The notes: generated by a model not told the origin, from the sequence alone. A stretch of 64,000 nucleotides of DNA from Paenibacillus pabuli NBRC 13638 (GCF_001514495.1 NZ_BCNM01000024.1:62001-126000), one strand, 5' to 3'. Shown: positions 34,395 through 44,154, counted from the first letter of the stretch. A program made the numbers and translations.

Positions 34395-34778
34395 TTAGTC
34401 CTCGTTTTGGTTTCTTTCCTGTATCTGATGGGTGTAACGTGTAATTTTAAAATCAATTCCCTTAAGGGATTCCTGCATGATCGAAATTTCCTCCAGCACC
34501 GCTTGCTTGTGTTGTTGCATCATATCAAGCCGTGTTTCGAGCGTTCGATTTCCTTCGATGATCCAATCCATATATTGCTTAATCTGACTAATGGGCATAT
34601 GCGTGTTCTTTAAACAAACAGCGGTTTCCAGAAGCGCCATCTGGTTTTCTGAAAATAACCGCCGCCCGGCATCATCACGCTCGATTAAGGGCAGAAGCCC
34701 TTTTTTCTCATAATAACGTAAGGTTGATTCTGGAATATTTAATTTGGCTGAAGCTTCACTAATGGAACAATACTTCAT
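34395..34778 (-). CDS. MerR family transcriptional regulator
   Basis: A 127-residue regulator: N-terminal helix-turn-helix SISEASAKLNIPESTLRYYE, wing with GLLPLIERDDAGRRLF, coiled coil to about residue 115. No metal-binding cysteines near the C-terminus. The start is ATG 34778, as GGAGGTCTCCAAG directly precedes it. It drives itself and the SDR gene from a promoter with the long 19-base spacer that MerR proteins distort. Confidence 0.9.
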   Translation of the reverse strand: MKYCSISEASAKLNIPESTLRYYEKKGLLPLIERDDAGRRLFSENQMALLETAVCLKNTHMPISQIKQYMDWIIEGNRTLETRLDMMQQHKQAVLEEISIMQESLKGIDFKITRYTHQIQERNQNED

Positions 34779-34820
34779 CTTGGAGACCTCCAAACGGTAG
34801 CTTAAGCTGTCGACAGAAAT

Positions 34821-34851
34821 AGCATACGACTTAAACCATAGTTTAAGTCAA
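34821..34851 (-). promoter_or_regulatory. MerR-type promoter with 19-bp spacer and dyad
   Basis: On the minus strand TTGACT (34851-34846), a 19-base spacer and TATGCT (34826-34821). The dyad GACTTAAAC-CATA-GTTTAAGTC (34828-34849) fills the spacer. This is the classical target geometry for MerR activators. Confidence 0.8.
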
Positions 34852-35016
34852 TAAGATAGATAAATTTAATTTTTGGATGCAGCTAGCTTACGGACAAAGG
34901 GAGGCTGAACTCAGTTATAGCTTATAGCTATAGCCTGCTATAGTTCATACATAGAACTTAAATCCGATCGGATATGTTATATTTAATTTAATAATGATAT
35001 ACGGGGAGATTAACAT

Positions 35017-36156
35017 ATGAGCATCCAAACCGAACCTAAACAGCGGACCGTCACTCCATTTCGATATGATATTGTGGGCAGTTTCCTGCGCCCAAGTACG
35101 TTGAAAGAGGCCAGATTGAAATACCAAAACGGGGAAATCACTTCGGAGCAGCTGCAGGAAGTAGAAAACGCCGAAATCATTAAGCTTGTGCAAAAACAAA
35201 AGGAAGTTGGCCTTCAAGCGGTAACCGACGGTGAATTCCGTCGCTCCTGGTGGCACCTGGACTTTTTCTGGGGGTTTGACGGTGTGGATCGAACCATTAT
35301 CGATCAAGGCTACCAATTTAACGGCGCCCAATCCAGACCCGAAACAGCCCGTCTGACTGGCAAAGTACGTTTCGGAAGCCATCCGTTCGTTTCGCATTAT
35401 GCATTCCTAAAAGGCATTGCAGGCGATGACGTCGTGGCGCGTCAATCTATCCCAGCTGCGGCACAGTTCCTGTTTGAACTGGACCGGGAGGATAACAAGG
35501 AGAGCACACAAGCCATTTACCCGAACCGCCAAGAGCTTCTTGCAGACATTGCGAAAGCGTACAAAGAGGCGATCCTGGCCCTGTATGATGCGGGCTGCCG
35601 CAGCGTTCAAATTGACGATTGCACGTGGGGAGCCCTATGCGACCAACAGTTCATTACCTTGATGGAGCAGATCGGCGTGAATGTAGCCGAATACGCAAAT
35701 GAACTTGCGAAGCTGAACGAAGTAGTGGTATCCGGCTTGCCGAAAGACCTCGTGGTAACGACACATGTATGCCGCGGTAATTATGTATCGACGTATGCGG
35801 GAGTAGGCGGAGGTTATGAGCCGATCGCACAAACACTCCTGAGCATTGATAACTATTCAGGTTATTACCTGGAATATGATACGGATCGGGCAGGCGATTT
35901 CAAACCGCTTCGTTTTCTGAAGGAAAATCAGCAAGTTGTGCTCGGTCTGTTTTCTTCCAAATTCGGTGAGCTTGAGAGCAAGGAAGATATTCTGAAACGG
36001 ATCGAAGAAGCACAGCAATACGTTGATCTGGACCGGATTTGCCTAAGCCCGCAGTGCGGATTCGCTTCCACGGAAGAAGGCAACCACTTGACGGAGGAGC
36101 AGCAGTGGCAGAAGCTTGCTTTCATTAAAGAAATTGCTGAAGAGCTCTGGAAATAA
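35017..36156 (+). CDS. cobalamin-independent methionine-synthase-like protein (YxjG/YxjH type)
   Basis: A 379-residue single-module relative of the C-terminal half of MetE. Seen: RYDIVGSFLRPSTLKEAR at the start, IDDCTWGALC with an acidic pair, THVCRGN (zinc-ligand His and Cys), and LSPQCGFAST carrying the third, Cys, ligand. Enzymes of this kind transfer a methyl group to homocysteine or a related thiol; B. subtilis YxjG/YxjH are the relatives. I saw no S-box riboswitch in the 150-base leader, only CCGATCGG and repeated CTATAG motifs. GGGGAGATTAAC lies before the ATG. Confidence 0.88.
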   Translation: MSIQTEPKQRTVTPFRYDIVGSFLRPSTLKEARLKYQNGEITSEQLQEVENAEIIKLVQKQKEVGLQAVTDGEFRRSWWHLDFFWGFDGVDRTIIDQGYQFNGAQSRPETARLTGKVRFGSHPFVSHYAFLKGIAGDDVVARQSIPAAAQFLFELDREDNKESTQAIYPNRQELLADIAKAYKEAILALYDAGCRSVQIDDCTWGALCDQQFITLMEQIGVNVAEYANELAKLNEVVVSGLPKDLVVTTHVCRGNYVSTYAGVGGGYEPIAQTLLSIDNYSGYYLEYDTDRAGDFKPLRFLKENQQVVLGLFSSKFGELESKEDILKRIEEAQQYVDLDRICLSPQCGFASTEEGNHLTEEQQWQKLAFIKEIAEELWK

Positions 36157-36186
36157 TCCATAAGTTAAAAGCACATTATTAACCGA

Positions 36187-36222
36187 GAATAGCCGTACGG
36201 ACAGAGATCCGTACGGCTATTC
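36187..36222 (+). terminator. 15-bp perfect hairpin after the MetE-like gene
   Basis: GAATAGCCGTACGGA / TCCGTACGGCTATTC with a 6-base loop, 30 bases after the stop codon; it lacks a T-tract, so it may be only a 3' mRNA hairpin. Confidence 0.6.
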
Positions 36223-36426
36223 AACCCTGATGCGAACTCTATTTCCTAATCCGTCATGGGCAATGATGTCTTTGACATTTTTGACAAACTCAGACGTTCA
36301 CAATCGCGTGTACCTTCTGGTTTAAAGTAGCAAGTCGCTGTCTGCCAACCTCGATGCCGTGTTGAACGGGAGTTGAGGGTTTGCTATAATTCACACAGGA
36401 CGCAACGAAGAAGGGAGCCCTGTACG

Positions 36427-36876
36427 ATGAAAAAGGCCAAACATACCTGTCCCTCCAATAGCAAGGCATTCGGCTTGGCATTGCAGGCCCTTGTGTTCAT
36501 GTCTGATAGTCCTAACCGCTATCCAAGTAACAATATCGCCGATCATTTATGCTCAGAAGCAACATTGATTCGCCGAATATTGGCGAAACTCGCTCAGGAG
36601 AACATTCTGGAGGTTCGTGAAGGACGCGATGGAGGTTATCGCATGAAGCAGTCGCCGGAATCGGTGACACTGGCCGATATATATCTTTTGCTTCAGACCG
36701 AGGCATCGCTGTGTGAAGGAATGCTGGATTCCACAGGCGAACACTCCTTTGGTATGCAGATGCATGACATGTTCAACGATATTACGGTGGAAATTAATCA
36801 TAGCGTGTTGGAAATCCTGCGAAAATACACCATTGCCGATATGGCCAACAGAATGAGTCCGATCATGGAGAATTGA
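36427..36876 (+). CDS. Rrf2 family transcriptional regulator
   Basis: A 149-residue winged-helix regulator of the Rrf2 family: FGLALQALVFMSD, recognition segment NIADHLCSEATLIRRILAKL, EGRDGGYRM wing and the linker with SLCEGML. Only one cysteine stands in the usual cluster region, so an iron-sulphur centre is unlikely unless the Cys of HTC and HLC contribute. ATG 36427 follows GAAGGGAG. Two 22-bp palindromes with ACTGTG arms lie between it and the nitroreductase gene, which it should therefore control. Confidence 0.88.
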   Translation: MKKAKHTCPSNSKAFGLALQALVFMSDSPNRYPSNNIADHLCSEATLIRRILAKLAQENILEVREGRDGGYRMKQSPESVTLADIYLLLQTEASLCEGMLDSTGEHSFGMQMHDMFNDITVEINHSVLEILRKYTIADMANRMSPIMEN

Positions 36877-36967
36877 CAACATACCCATCCACATATATAC
36901 TGTGCTTATATTAGCACAGTTAAGTGGTGTATTTTTTTATCTTTAACTGTGTTAAATATTACACAGT
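36873..36967 (+). promoter_or_regulatory. nitroreductase promoter with two Rrf2-type palindromes
   Basis: -35 TTGACA (36873-36878, overlapping the Rrf2 stop codon), 17 bases, -10 TATACT (36896-36901): a near-consensus sigma-A promoter. Operator 1 ACTGTGCT-N6-AGCACAGT (36899-36920) starts in the -10; operator 2 ACTGTGT-N8-ACACAGT (36946-36967) lies in the leader. Binding should block transcription strongly. Confidence 0.8.
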
Positions 36968-36990
36968 ATAGATATGGGAGGCAAAATGGG

Positions 36991-37635
36991 ATGGAGAGCG
37001 TAAAACAAGAGCAAAGCTTTATGGAAGTGGTAAAGGAAAGACGGTCTGTACGGCATTACGATCCTACATTCAACATTTCAGAGGAGGAATTGAAAGATAT
37101 CCTGACTGAAGCAGCCCTTGCACCGTCTGGCGCAAATATGCAGCCATGGAAATTCATTGTCTTTAATGATCAGGCTCTGAAAGAACAATTGCTTCCCATC
37201 GCGAACAACCAGCAGCAGGTGGTAGAGGCCTCGGCCGTTATTGCAGTGCTGGGTGATTTGGAGTATATCAAACAGGTGGATTCCGTTTACGACGCTTCTG
37301 TGGAGGCAGGTTATATGACTAAGGAAGTTAAGGATTCGTTGGTTACCAATATGAAGGGAATGCTGGGAAGCATGGATCCTCAATATATCAAGGAAGGCGT
37401 AATATTTGACTGTGGTCTAATATCGATGCAGTTCATGCTCGCCGCCAAAGCGCGTGGTTATGATACAGTTCCAATGGCTGGTTACGATAAAAATAAATTT
37501 ATTGAAGCGTTCGATATTCCCGATCGTTATGTTCCAACCATTCTCATTTCCATCGGCAAAGCTTCGCAACCGGGACATCCGACTACTCGACTGCCAATTG
37601 ATGAGTTGACGTTCTGGAATGGTATCACAAAATAA
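36991..37635 (+). CDS. nitroreductase family protein
   Basis: A 214-residue FMN-dependent oxidoreductase: RRSVRHYDP at the start (phosphate/FMN contact), APSGANMQPWKFIV, and the C-terminal TILISIGKAS. Family members reduce nitroaromatics, quinones or flavins using NAD(P)H. ATG 36991 follows GGGAGG at 9 bases; a longer frame from 36949 starts inside the second operator. Regulation by the adjacent Rrf2 protein is suggested by the double palindrome. A terminator follows at 37732. Confidence 0.92.
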   Translation: MESVKQEQSFMEVVKERRSVRHYDPTFNISEEELKDILTEAALAPSGANMQPWKFIVFNDQALKEQLLPIANNQQQVVEASAVIAVLGDLEYIKQVDSVYDASVEAGYMTKEVKDSLVTNMKGMLGSMDPQYIKEGVIFDCGLISMQFMLAAKARGYDTVPMAGYDKNKFIEAFDIPDRYVPTILISIGKASQPGHPTTRLPIDELTFWNGITK

Positions 37636-37731
37636 TGGAGGCCTCTCCATCGGGGGAGACACTCCTTATGAGTTAGTTCCCGTTCAGTTCCCGTTCTAGC
37701 TAAAAAGAAATGACTAAAGCAAAACATCTTA

Positions 37732-37754
37732 GGCTGCCATTACGGCAGCCTTTT
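37732..37754 (+). terminator. terminator after nitroreductase
   Basis: GGCTGCC / GGCAGCC with a 5-base loop, then TTTT. Confidence 0.75.
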
Positions 37755-37865
37755 CGTATATCAGCAAGAACATGGCGACCACGGACAAAGGGCGGGTGGT
37801 TGAGGCTGTGATTCCCCCCCCCTTGTATACCGCAATCCCCATTATCCCAAACCTCGGCCCTAATA

Positions 37866-38975
37866 CTATTCCAACTCAAGTTCTTTCACCGTTTCTCCCT
37901 CAATCAGCACAGGCTGGTAATAGGTACTGGTGGGCAGATCCTTTTTGCCTTGCAGTTTCTTGATGACCCAATCCGCAGCGTCGCGCCCCATTTGCTCCTG
38001 GGGATGGGTTAACGTCGTAAGTTTGATGTTGGCATTCTTGGCGATGTATGAATTGTCCTGGCCGATAATGGATAGCTCGTCCGGAATGGAAATCCCCAGC
38101 TTTCTACAGGCATGAACGACCTCCAGCCCCACCTCATCGTTGTAACAGACAAGGGATGTCAGTGCATCCCTGTTTTCGATCAGGAACGCCTCCACATTGG
38201 TAGACAGGTCCGGCTTCGATGCCGTATCAAACGAAAGCACCTGCTCGGGGTGGAAACGCAATTTGGCTTCCCCCAGTGCCTTGATATATCCCTTCATCCG
38301 GTATTTCCCTTGCAAATCATCCATTTTCGCGATAATACCGATCTGACTATGACCTTTGGCGATCAGTTTCCGGGTAGCTAGATAGCTGGACTGCACGTCA
38401 TCCAGACAAAAGAAAGGCACCTCCAGCTCTTCATAGAAGGCATTGATCATCGTAAACGGTACATCCTGTTCTTTAAAGGAAAGGTAGTACGCTATGTTGG
38501 GGTTGTACAAATTACTCTTGGTGGGTTCGACGATCAGACCATCCACACCGTAAGACAGCATCATCTCAAGCGCCTTTTTCTCTTGTGCAACATCATTGTT
38601 GGTGCTGGCTAACAGCAATGAATAATTGTCCTCATTCAAACGGCCTTCGATGCCGCGGATGATGGAGGGGAAGATGTAATCGGAGATATACGTCGTGATG
38701 ACGCCGATGGTTTTTTTCATCGTGTTCCCGCCGGTTCTGGATCGATACAGATTGCTTACATAGGTTCCGGAACCTTTCTCGCTTCTCAGGAAACCTTCGT
38801 TCGATAACTCCAGTATGGCCTTCCGCACCGTCTGGCGGCTTACGTTGTAGCTGTCCTGCAATGCGGATTCGGTAGGGATTTGTTCACCTACGCTATAGGT
38901 TCCCGATAGGATATTGCTTTTAATATCATCAATGATGACCTGATACTTTGGCTTCACACAGTCCACTTCTTTCAT
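37866..38975 (-). CDS. araR: AraR-type arabinose operon repressor (GntR HTH + LacI-type sensor)
   Basis: A 369-residue chimeric repressor: N-terminal GntR winged helix (ESALQDSYNVSRQTVRKAI, then EGFLRSEKGSGTYVSN) to about residue 80, then a periplasmic-binding-protein-like L-arabinose sensor domain beginning IGVITTYISDYIFPSI. It is divergent from araBDA, and two copies of the AraR target core GTACGTAC lie between. The start may be the GTG eight codons... inside, giving MKPKYQVII, as B. subtilis AraR begins similarly; the ATG at 38975 has no clear ribosome-binding site. Confidence 0.9.
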   Translation of the reverse strand: MKEVDCVKPKYQVIIDDIKSNILSGTYSVGEQIPTESALQDSYNVSRQTVRKAILELSNEGFLRSEKGSGTYVSNLYRSRTGGNTMKKTIGVITTYISDYIFPSIIRGIEGRLNEDNYSLLLASTNNDVAQEKKALEMMLSYGVDGLIVEPTKSNLYNPNIAYYLSFKEQDVPFTMINAFYEELEVPFFCLDDVQSSYLATRKLIAKGHSQIGIIAKMDDLQGKYRMKGYIKALGEAKLRFHPEQVLSFDTASKPDLSTNVEAFLIENRDALTSLVCYNDEVGLEVVHACRKLGISIPDELSIIGQDNSYIAKNANIKLTTLTHPQEQMGRDAADWVIKKLQGKKDLPTSTYYQPVLIEGETVKELELE

Positions 38976-39011
38976 CGTTACTTATCTATATAAACATCGT
39001 CATATTCATAG

Positions 39012-39023
39012 TTGTACGTACAT
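39012..39023 (-). promoter_or_regulatory. AraR operator at araR
   Basis: TTGTACGTACAT, the AraR-type dyad around GTACGTAC, lies 37 bases before the araR start with a -10-like TAAAAT close by on the minus strand. It should mediate autorepression. Confidence 0.7.
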
Positions 39024-39197
39024 ATTTTATCATGATTCGAATCAAATGGCTATGTAACCGCCTCTTTTACGAAATAAACCGTACAAATTCAGTCACAAAC
39101 TAGAAATGTGTACTCTACAAAGAAGGCTGTCGAGCTCAGGATTTAGGTCTTTAAATTGTTATATAGTGACTAATGTAAGTATAACTATTATATATTA

Positions 39198-39226
39198 TTG
39201 ACAAATGTACGTACAAAAAATATACT
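39198..39226 (+). promoter_or_regulatory. araBDA promoter with AraR operator in the spacer
   Basis: -35 TTGACA (39198-39203), 17 bases, -10 TATACT (39221-39226). ATGTACGTACAA (39205-39216) sits in the spacer, so AraR and RNA polymerase exclude each other. A weak cre-like stretch GGAAAGCGCATTC follows near 39242, suggesting possible CcpA control. Confidence 0.82.
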
Positions 39227-39351
39227 AAGGCTGTCAGAAAAGGAAAGCGCATTCTTTTCAATGAAGCGAAATATGAATCTATTCTAATCATCTGTAAGCC
39301 AATACTATTTTTACTTTTACCTACTGTGGTCAGAGAGGGGACTACGTGATC

Positions 39352-40968
39352 ATGAGTCATGTGGATATGAAAGAAGCGATTACCAAGGGAGCCACTTCAC
39401 TAGGCATCGAATTTGGATCGACACGGATCAAGGCGGTGTTGATCGACGAACGTTATGAGACCATCGCGTCAGGCAGTTATGAATGGGAGAACCTGCTGAA
39501 AGACGGTTACTGGACGTACAACCAGGAGGATATTATCACCGGTCTTCAGACTGCGTATCGTGAAATGAAGCAAGACGTAGAGCGGAAATATGGAATCACG
39601 CTGCAAACGGTAGGTTCCATTGGATTCTCCGCCATGATGCATGGATATATCGCATTGGATAGCGCGGGGGAACTGCTTGTCCCGTTCCGGACGTGGCGTA
39701 ACGCGACTACTGGGGCAGCCGCAAGGGAACTGACGGACCTTCTGCAATTCAATATCCCGGAACGCTGGAGCATTGCCCATTTGTATCAAGCGATCTTGAA
39801 CGAAGAGGCTCATGTGCCTCGCATCGATCACCTGACAACCCTGGCCGGTTACATACACTGGCTGCTCACGGGCAATAAGGCCATCGGTATCGGCGATGCT
39901 TCGGGTATTTTTCCGATCGACGAGTCCACGCATAATTATCACCCGTCCATGATCCAGCAGTTCGATGAGCTGATCGCAGGCAAAGGTTATCCGTGGAAGG
40001 TTGAAGACCTTCTGCCCAAGGTGTATCTCGCAGGTGAGAATGCGGGTGAGTTGACTGAAGCGGGAGCCAAGCTTCTCGACCCTTCGAATGATTTGCAGTC
40101 AGGCATTCCGCTCTGTCCGCCGGAAGGTGATGCCGGAACGGGCATGGTAGCAACGAATAGTGTGAGAAAACGTACGGGTAACATCTCTGTCGGCACGTCC
40201 GTCTTCGCGATGATCGTCTTGGAGAAGGAATTATCCAAAGTTTATCCCGAGATTGATATGGTTACGACGCCTGACGGCAGTCCGGTAGGCATGGTGCATG
40301 CCAACAACTGTTCCAGTGACATCAACGCCTGGCTTGGATTATTCCGTGAATTTTCCGAGGCGATGGGATACGAAGTGGATACGGGCAAATTGTTCAGCGT
40401 GATGTTCAATAAGGCTTTGGAAGCCGATCCGGATGGCGGCGGTTTGCTGAGCTACGGTTATTACTCGGGCGAAAACATTACGGGCATTGACAAAGGCCGT
40501 CCATTGTTCGTCCGCTCACCGGAAAGCAATTTCAATCTGGCGAACTTCATGCGTACGCATCTGTTCACGGCTTTTGGTGCACTCAAGATCGGCATGGACA
40601 TTCTGACAAAGAACGAGCATGTGGCAATTGACAGCATTTTGGCTCATGGCGGTCTGTTCAAGACTCCTGTTGTCGGACAGCGGATTGTAGCCGCAGCAAT
40701 GAACGTGCCGGTGTCAGTCATGTCTACAGCGGGTGAAGGCGGCGCATGGGGGATGGCGCTTCTGGCTTCGTACATGATCAACAAGGATCAGCAGGAGAGC
40801 CTGGATGTGTTTCTGGAGCAGAAGGTTTTTGGCGATGTGAAGGGTGAGGAAGTTGCACCGGATGCATCGGACGTCAAAGGATTTGAAGCATTTATCGAAC
40901 GTTACCGGAAGGGCCTCGCAATTGAGCAGGCGGCCGTAGATCATCTGGTAGAGAACGGGAGGGACTAA
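39352..40968 (+). CDS. araB: FGGY carbohydrate kinase, putative L-ribulokinase
   Basis: A 538-residue sugar kinase of the FGGY family: N-terminal phosphate loop [15 protein letters not shown], the substrate region with [12 protein letters not shown], the second ATP-site motif [12 protein letters not shown] and the C-terminal [15 protein letters not shown]. In an operon with araD and araA and under an AraR-type operator it should phosphorylate L-ribulose. It resembles xylulokinase-like FGGY members rather than classical AraB, so specificity is inferred. The RBS AGAGGGG fits either GTG 39346 (5 bases) or ATG 39352 (11 bases). Confidence 0.85.
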   Translation: MSHVDMKEAITKGATSLGIEFGSTRIKAVLIDERYETIASGSYEWENLLKDGYWTYNQEDIITGLQTAYREMKQDVERKYGITLQTVGSIGFSAMMHGYIALDSAGELLVPFRTWRNATTGAAARELTDLLQFNIPERWSIAHLYQAILNEEAHVPRIDHLTTLAGYIHWLLTGNKAIGIGDASGIFPIDESTHNYHPSMIQQFDELIAGKGYPWKVEDLLPKVYLAGENAGELTEAGAKLLDPSNDLQSGIPLCPPEGDAGTGMVATNSVRKRTGNISVGTSVFAMIVLEKELSKVYPEIDMVTTPDGSPVGMVHANNCSSDINAWLGLFREFSEAMGYEVDTGKLFSVMFNKALEADPDGGGLLSYGYYSGENITGIDKGRPLFVRSPESNFNLANFMRTHLFTAFGALKIGMDILTKNEHVAIDSILAHGGLFKTPVVGQRIVAAAMNVPVSVMSTAGEGGAWGMALLASYMINKDQQESLDVFLEQKVFGDVKGEEVAPDASDVKGFEAFIERYRKGLAIEQAAVDHLVENGRD

Positions 40969-40971
40969 TAC

Positions 40972-41667
40972 ATGTTAGAACAATTGAAAGAAGAGGTATT
41001 CGAAGCAAACCTTGAATTGCCGAAGCACGGGCTTGTGAAGTTCACATGGGGCAACGTCAGTGCGATGGATCGGGATAGCGGCCTCTTTGTTATCAAACCG
41101 AGTGGTGTGAGCTACGATGTGATGAAACCAAGCGACATGGTTGTGGTCGATCTGGACGGGAATGTGGTGGAGGGCGAGATGAGACCTTCCTCGGATACGG
41201 CGACTCATGCGGTACTGTACAAACATTTCCCGGAAATCGGTGGCATCGTGCACACACATTCCACCTGGGCGACCATCTGGGCGCAAGCTGGCCTTGACGT
41301 ACCTGTAATGGGAACGACGCATGCAGACACCTTCTATGGTGCCGTGCCATGTGCCCGTTTCTTGAATCAGGAAGAGATTGATCGGGGCTACGAAGCGGAG
41401 ACAGGCCATGTCATCATTGAAACGTTCAAGCAGCGTGGTCTGGATGTGATGGCGATCCCGGCAGTTCTGCTTCACGGTCATGCACCGTTCACGTGGGGCA
41501 AAGACGCCAAGTCCGCCGTCGTTAACAGCGTTGTGCTGGAGGAAGTGTGCAAAATGAACCTGTATGCGCGGCAATTGAATAACTTTGCCAAAGAACTGCC
41601 GCAAGGCATTTTGGATAAACACTATTTGCGGAAACACGGAAAAGACGCGTATTACGGACAAAAGTAA
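40972..41667 (+). CDS. araD: L-ribulose-5-phosphate 4-epimerase
   Basis: A 231-residue class II aldolase/epimerase: FTWGNVSAMDR, PSGVSYDVMKPSDMVVVDL, zinc ligands in GGIVHTHSTWATIWAQ and later VLLHGHAPF, and the catalytic region LDKHYLRKHGKDAYYGQ. It converts L-ribulose-5-phosphate to D-xylulose-5-phosphate, the last step of arabinose entry into the pentose phosphate pathway. It starts 3 bases after the kinase stop with GGGAGGGAC upstream. Confidence 0.95.
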   Translation: MLEQLKEEVFEANLELPKHGLVKFTWGNVSAMDRDSGLFVIKPSGVSYDVMKPSDMVVVDLDGNVVEGEMRPSSDTATHAVLYKHFPEIGGIVHTHSTWATIWAQAGLDVPVMGTTHADTFYGAVPCARFLNQEEIDRGYEAETGHVIIETFKQRGLDVMAIPAVLLHGHAPFTWGKDAKSAVVNSVVLEEVCKMNLYARQLNNFAKELPQGILDKHYLRKHGKDAYYGQK

Positions 41668-41755
41668 TTAGTACTGACCTTATGTAGTGTACTGCAATCG
41701 GAGTGGTAAGTGTAAACCCATTTGTTCAACTAAAAAAAGAAAAGAGGATGATTAC

Positions 41756-43180
41756 ATGTCAGCAACAGCAGCTAAACAATTTTGGTTTGTCGTAGGATCT
41801 CAGCATCTGTACGGGGAAGAGGCACTGGGCGAGGTTAAAGCCAATGCACAGAAAATCACGGATGCCCTTAATGCAAGCGGCGTGCTGCCATACCCGCTCG
41901 TATTGCAGGATTTGGCGGTAAGCGCAGATAAAATCACGAGCATCATGAAAGAAGTGAACTACCGTGACGAAGTGGCGGGTGTGATCACTTGGATGCATAC
42001 GTTCTCGCCTGCAAAAATGTGGATTCGGGGTACGAAATTACTGCAAAAACCGCTTCTTCATCTGGCGACTCAATTCAATGAAAGCATTCCTTGGGCGACG
42101 ATCGACATGGACTTCATGAACCTGAACCAAGCCGCTCACGGTGACCGCGAATATGGTTTCATCAATGCACGCCTGAGAAAACAAAACAAAATCGTCGTTG
42201 GCTACTGGGAGCGTCCAGAAGTGCAGCAGCAGGTTGCGGATTGGATGGACGTAGCTGTAGCCTACAACGAAAGCTTCAACATCAAAGTAGCCCGTTTTGG
42301 CGACAACATGCGTAACGTCGGCGTAACCGAAGGGGATAAAGTGGAAGCACAGATTCAATTCGGATGGACTGTTGATTACTTCGGCATTGGCGACCTCGTG
42401 CAATACGTGAATGCCGTAACGGAGCAAGAAATCGATGATCTGATCGCTCAGTATGCAGACCTGTACGAATTCGATTATGGCACGAACAGCAAAGAAGCTT
42501 GGGAAGCGAGCGTACGTGTACAAGCCAGTTACGAAATTGCGATCAAACGTTTCCTCGACGAGGGTGGATACAGTGCCTTCACGACCAACTTTGAAGATCT
42601 GCACGGCATGAAGCAGCTTCCGGGTCTGGCTGTTCAACGCCTGATGGCGCAGGGGTACGGTTTTGCTGGTGAAGGGGACTGGAAAACGGCTGCACTCGAC
42701 CGCCTGATGAAAATTATGGCCCATAACGAGAACACAGGCTTCATGGAAGATTACACATACGAGATGGCAGCTGGGCAAGAGGCGATCCTTCAATCCCACA
42801 TGCTTGAAGTAGACCCGACACTCGCCAGTAACAAACCGAAAATCATCGTGTCCCCACTGGGTATTGGCGATCGTGAAGATCCTGCACGTCTCGTATTCGA
42901 TGGCAAAGCCGGAGAAGGAGTCGTGGTATCCATGGCAGACTTCGGTACACATTACAAATTGTTGATCAACGAAGTATCCGCATTCGAGCCAACCGTTCCA
43001 GCGCCTAATCTGCCGGTAGCCCGTGTACTGTGGAGTGTGAAGCCTAACTTCCAGGATGGGGTTAGAGCCTGGATCGAGAATGGCGGCGGTCACCATACCG
43101 TAGTTTCCTTGAACCTGACAACAGACCAGATCGTGACCTATGCGAAATTGGTGAACCTGGAGTACGTTGTGATTAAATAG
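41756..43180 (+). CDS. araA: L-arabinose isomerase
   Basis: A 474-residue enzyme converting L-arabinose to L-ribulose. Family signatures seen are [14 protein letters not shown] at the start, [25 protein letters not shown]-type sequence (TQFNESIPW), the metal-ligand region with Glu ([13 protein letters not shown]) and [10 protein letters not shown] with the ligand histidines near the C-terminus. ATG 41756 follows AAAGAGG. The gene ends the operon before a strong GC-rich terminator. Confidence 0.97.
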   Translation: MSATAAKQFWFVVGSQHLYGEEALGEVKANAQKITDALNASGVLPYPLVLQDLAVSADKITSIMKEVNYRDEVAGVITWMHTFSPAKMWIRGTKLLQKPLLHLATQFNESIPWATIDMDFMNLNQAAHGDREYGFINARLRKQNKIVVGYWERPEVQQQVADWMDVAVAYNESFNIKVARFGDNMRNVGVTEGDKVEAQIQFGWTVDYFGIGDLVQYVNAVTEQEIDDLIAQYADLYEFDYGTNSKEAWEASVRVQASYEIAIKRFLDEGGYSAFTTNFEDLHGMKQLPGLAVQRLMAQGYGFAGEGDWKTAALDRLMKIMAHNENTGFMEDYTYEMAAGQEAILQSHMLEVDPTLASNKPKIIVSPLGIGDREDPARLVFDGKAGEGVVVSMADFGTHYKLLINEVSAFEPTVPAPNLPVARVLWSVKPNFQDGVRAWIENGGGHHTVVSLNLTTDQIVTYAKLVNLEYVVIK

Positions 43181-43229
43181 TTTAGTTATTCATGACTCAT
43201 TCATGAACTCATTCAAATTCTTTCCTTAC

Positions 43230-43254
43230 GGCCGGGGGGTTCCCCGGCCCTTTG
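43230..43254 (+). terminator. terminator of araBDA
   Basis: GGCCGGGG / CCCCGGCC with loop GGTT, then CTTTG. Confidence 0.8.
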
Positions 43255-43383
43255 TCTTGCCATGAAGCCCATGGTATGCGGCCTGAAACGGTTCTCGCGC
43301 GCATTCCAAACAGAGGATAATGTTAGTACCTTCGACTACGTTTTATTTTGCTATAATAGCCCAAAGGAGGTTATCCATTAATC

Positions 43384-44154
43384 ATGCATACCCAAGAAAG
43401 TTTCCTGGCCCAACTGCGCCAACTTGGTATTGATGACCAAGGAACGCTGCTCGTTCACTCTTCCATGAAAAGCATGGGGGAAGTTGAAGGTGGCGCGGAT
43501 ACGGTGCTGGATGCATTGACCGAGTATATGAAGGACGGACTGCTTGTGCTGCCAACACATACATGGTCTACGATCAATGCAGACAATCCGATGTTCCACG
43601 TGGAATCCTCGCCATGCTGCGTCGGTATTCTGCCTGAGCTATTTCGCAAACGACCAGAGGTTGTACGTTCTTGGCATCCTACGCATTCAGTAGCTGCCCT
43701 GGGACGGGATGCCGAAGCCTTTACGAAGGATGATCATCTTTTCGATACGCCATGTGCCAGAGGTTCTGCCTGGGGCAAGCTGCTTGATCGGAAGGCAACC
43801 ATCCTTTTGGTGGGCGTTGATCTGAGAAGGAACACGTTTATCCACGGTATCGAAGAATGGGTGGACATCCCAGGCAGGTTAACGGATGGGCATGAGATGT
43901 TACGCACGGTTTTACCCGATGGAACCGAAATTTCGGTGCCTTCCCGGAGACATTGCGGATTGTCATGGTCAGAGCATTTTTGGAAAGTGGATGACGTTCT
44001 TGAACGTAAAGGTGCGATGCGTAAGGGGATGCTTGGCGACGCGGTTGTCCGAGTGTGTGATGCGGCGATGTTGACAGAAGTGATTACGGACATGCTTCAA
44101 GCTAATCCAGATTTGTTCTCAGACAATGAGCCTTTGGTTACTGTGCACGAATGA
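43384..44154 (+). CDS. AAC(3)-type aminoglycoside N-acetyltransferase family protein
   Basis: A 256-residue member of the antibiotic_NAT family (AAC(3), YokD): LLVHSSMKSMGEVEGGADT (acetyl-CoA site), VLPTHTWS, RSWHPTHSVAALG, the family histidine in that run, and the catalytic-region ILLVGVDLRRNTFIHGIEEW. Members acetylate aminoglycosides at N3, but chromosomal Bacillus-type members often have other or unknown substrates. TATAAT at 43352-43357 is a likely -10 box. A hairpin terminator follows. Confidence 0.88.
   Translation: MHTQESFLAQLRQLGIDDQGTLLVHSSMKSMGEVEGGADTVLDALTEYMKDGLLVLPTHTWSTINADNPMFHVESSPCCVGILPELFRKRPEVVRSWHPTHSVAALGRDAEAFTKDDHLFDTPCARGSAWGKLLDRKATILLVGVDLRRNTFIHGIEEWVDIPGRLTDGHEMLRTVLPDGTEISVPSRRHCGLSWSEHFWKVDDVLERKGAMRKGMLGDAVVRVCDAAMLTEVITDMLQANPDLFSDNEPLVTVHE

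Noticed and set aside
34860-35016. Possible S-box (SAM) riboswitch ahead of the MetE-like gene
   Set aside because: I found none of the conserved S-box sequence blocks and the leader is too short and A+T-rich.
40975-41661. Minus-strand frame opposite araD
   Set aside because: Coextensive shadow of araD with no ribosome-binding site.
42038-43096. Long minus-strand open frame opposite araA
   Set aside because: Shadow of the G+C-rich araA gene; araA has full family signatures.
43384-44154. Acquired aminoglycoside-resistance cassette
   Set aside because: No recombination site, integrase or transposase near it; composition matches the chromosome, so a resident family member is more likely.
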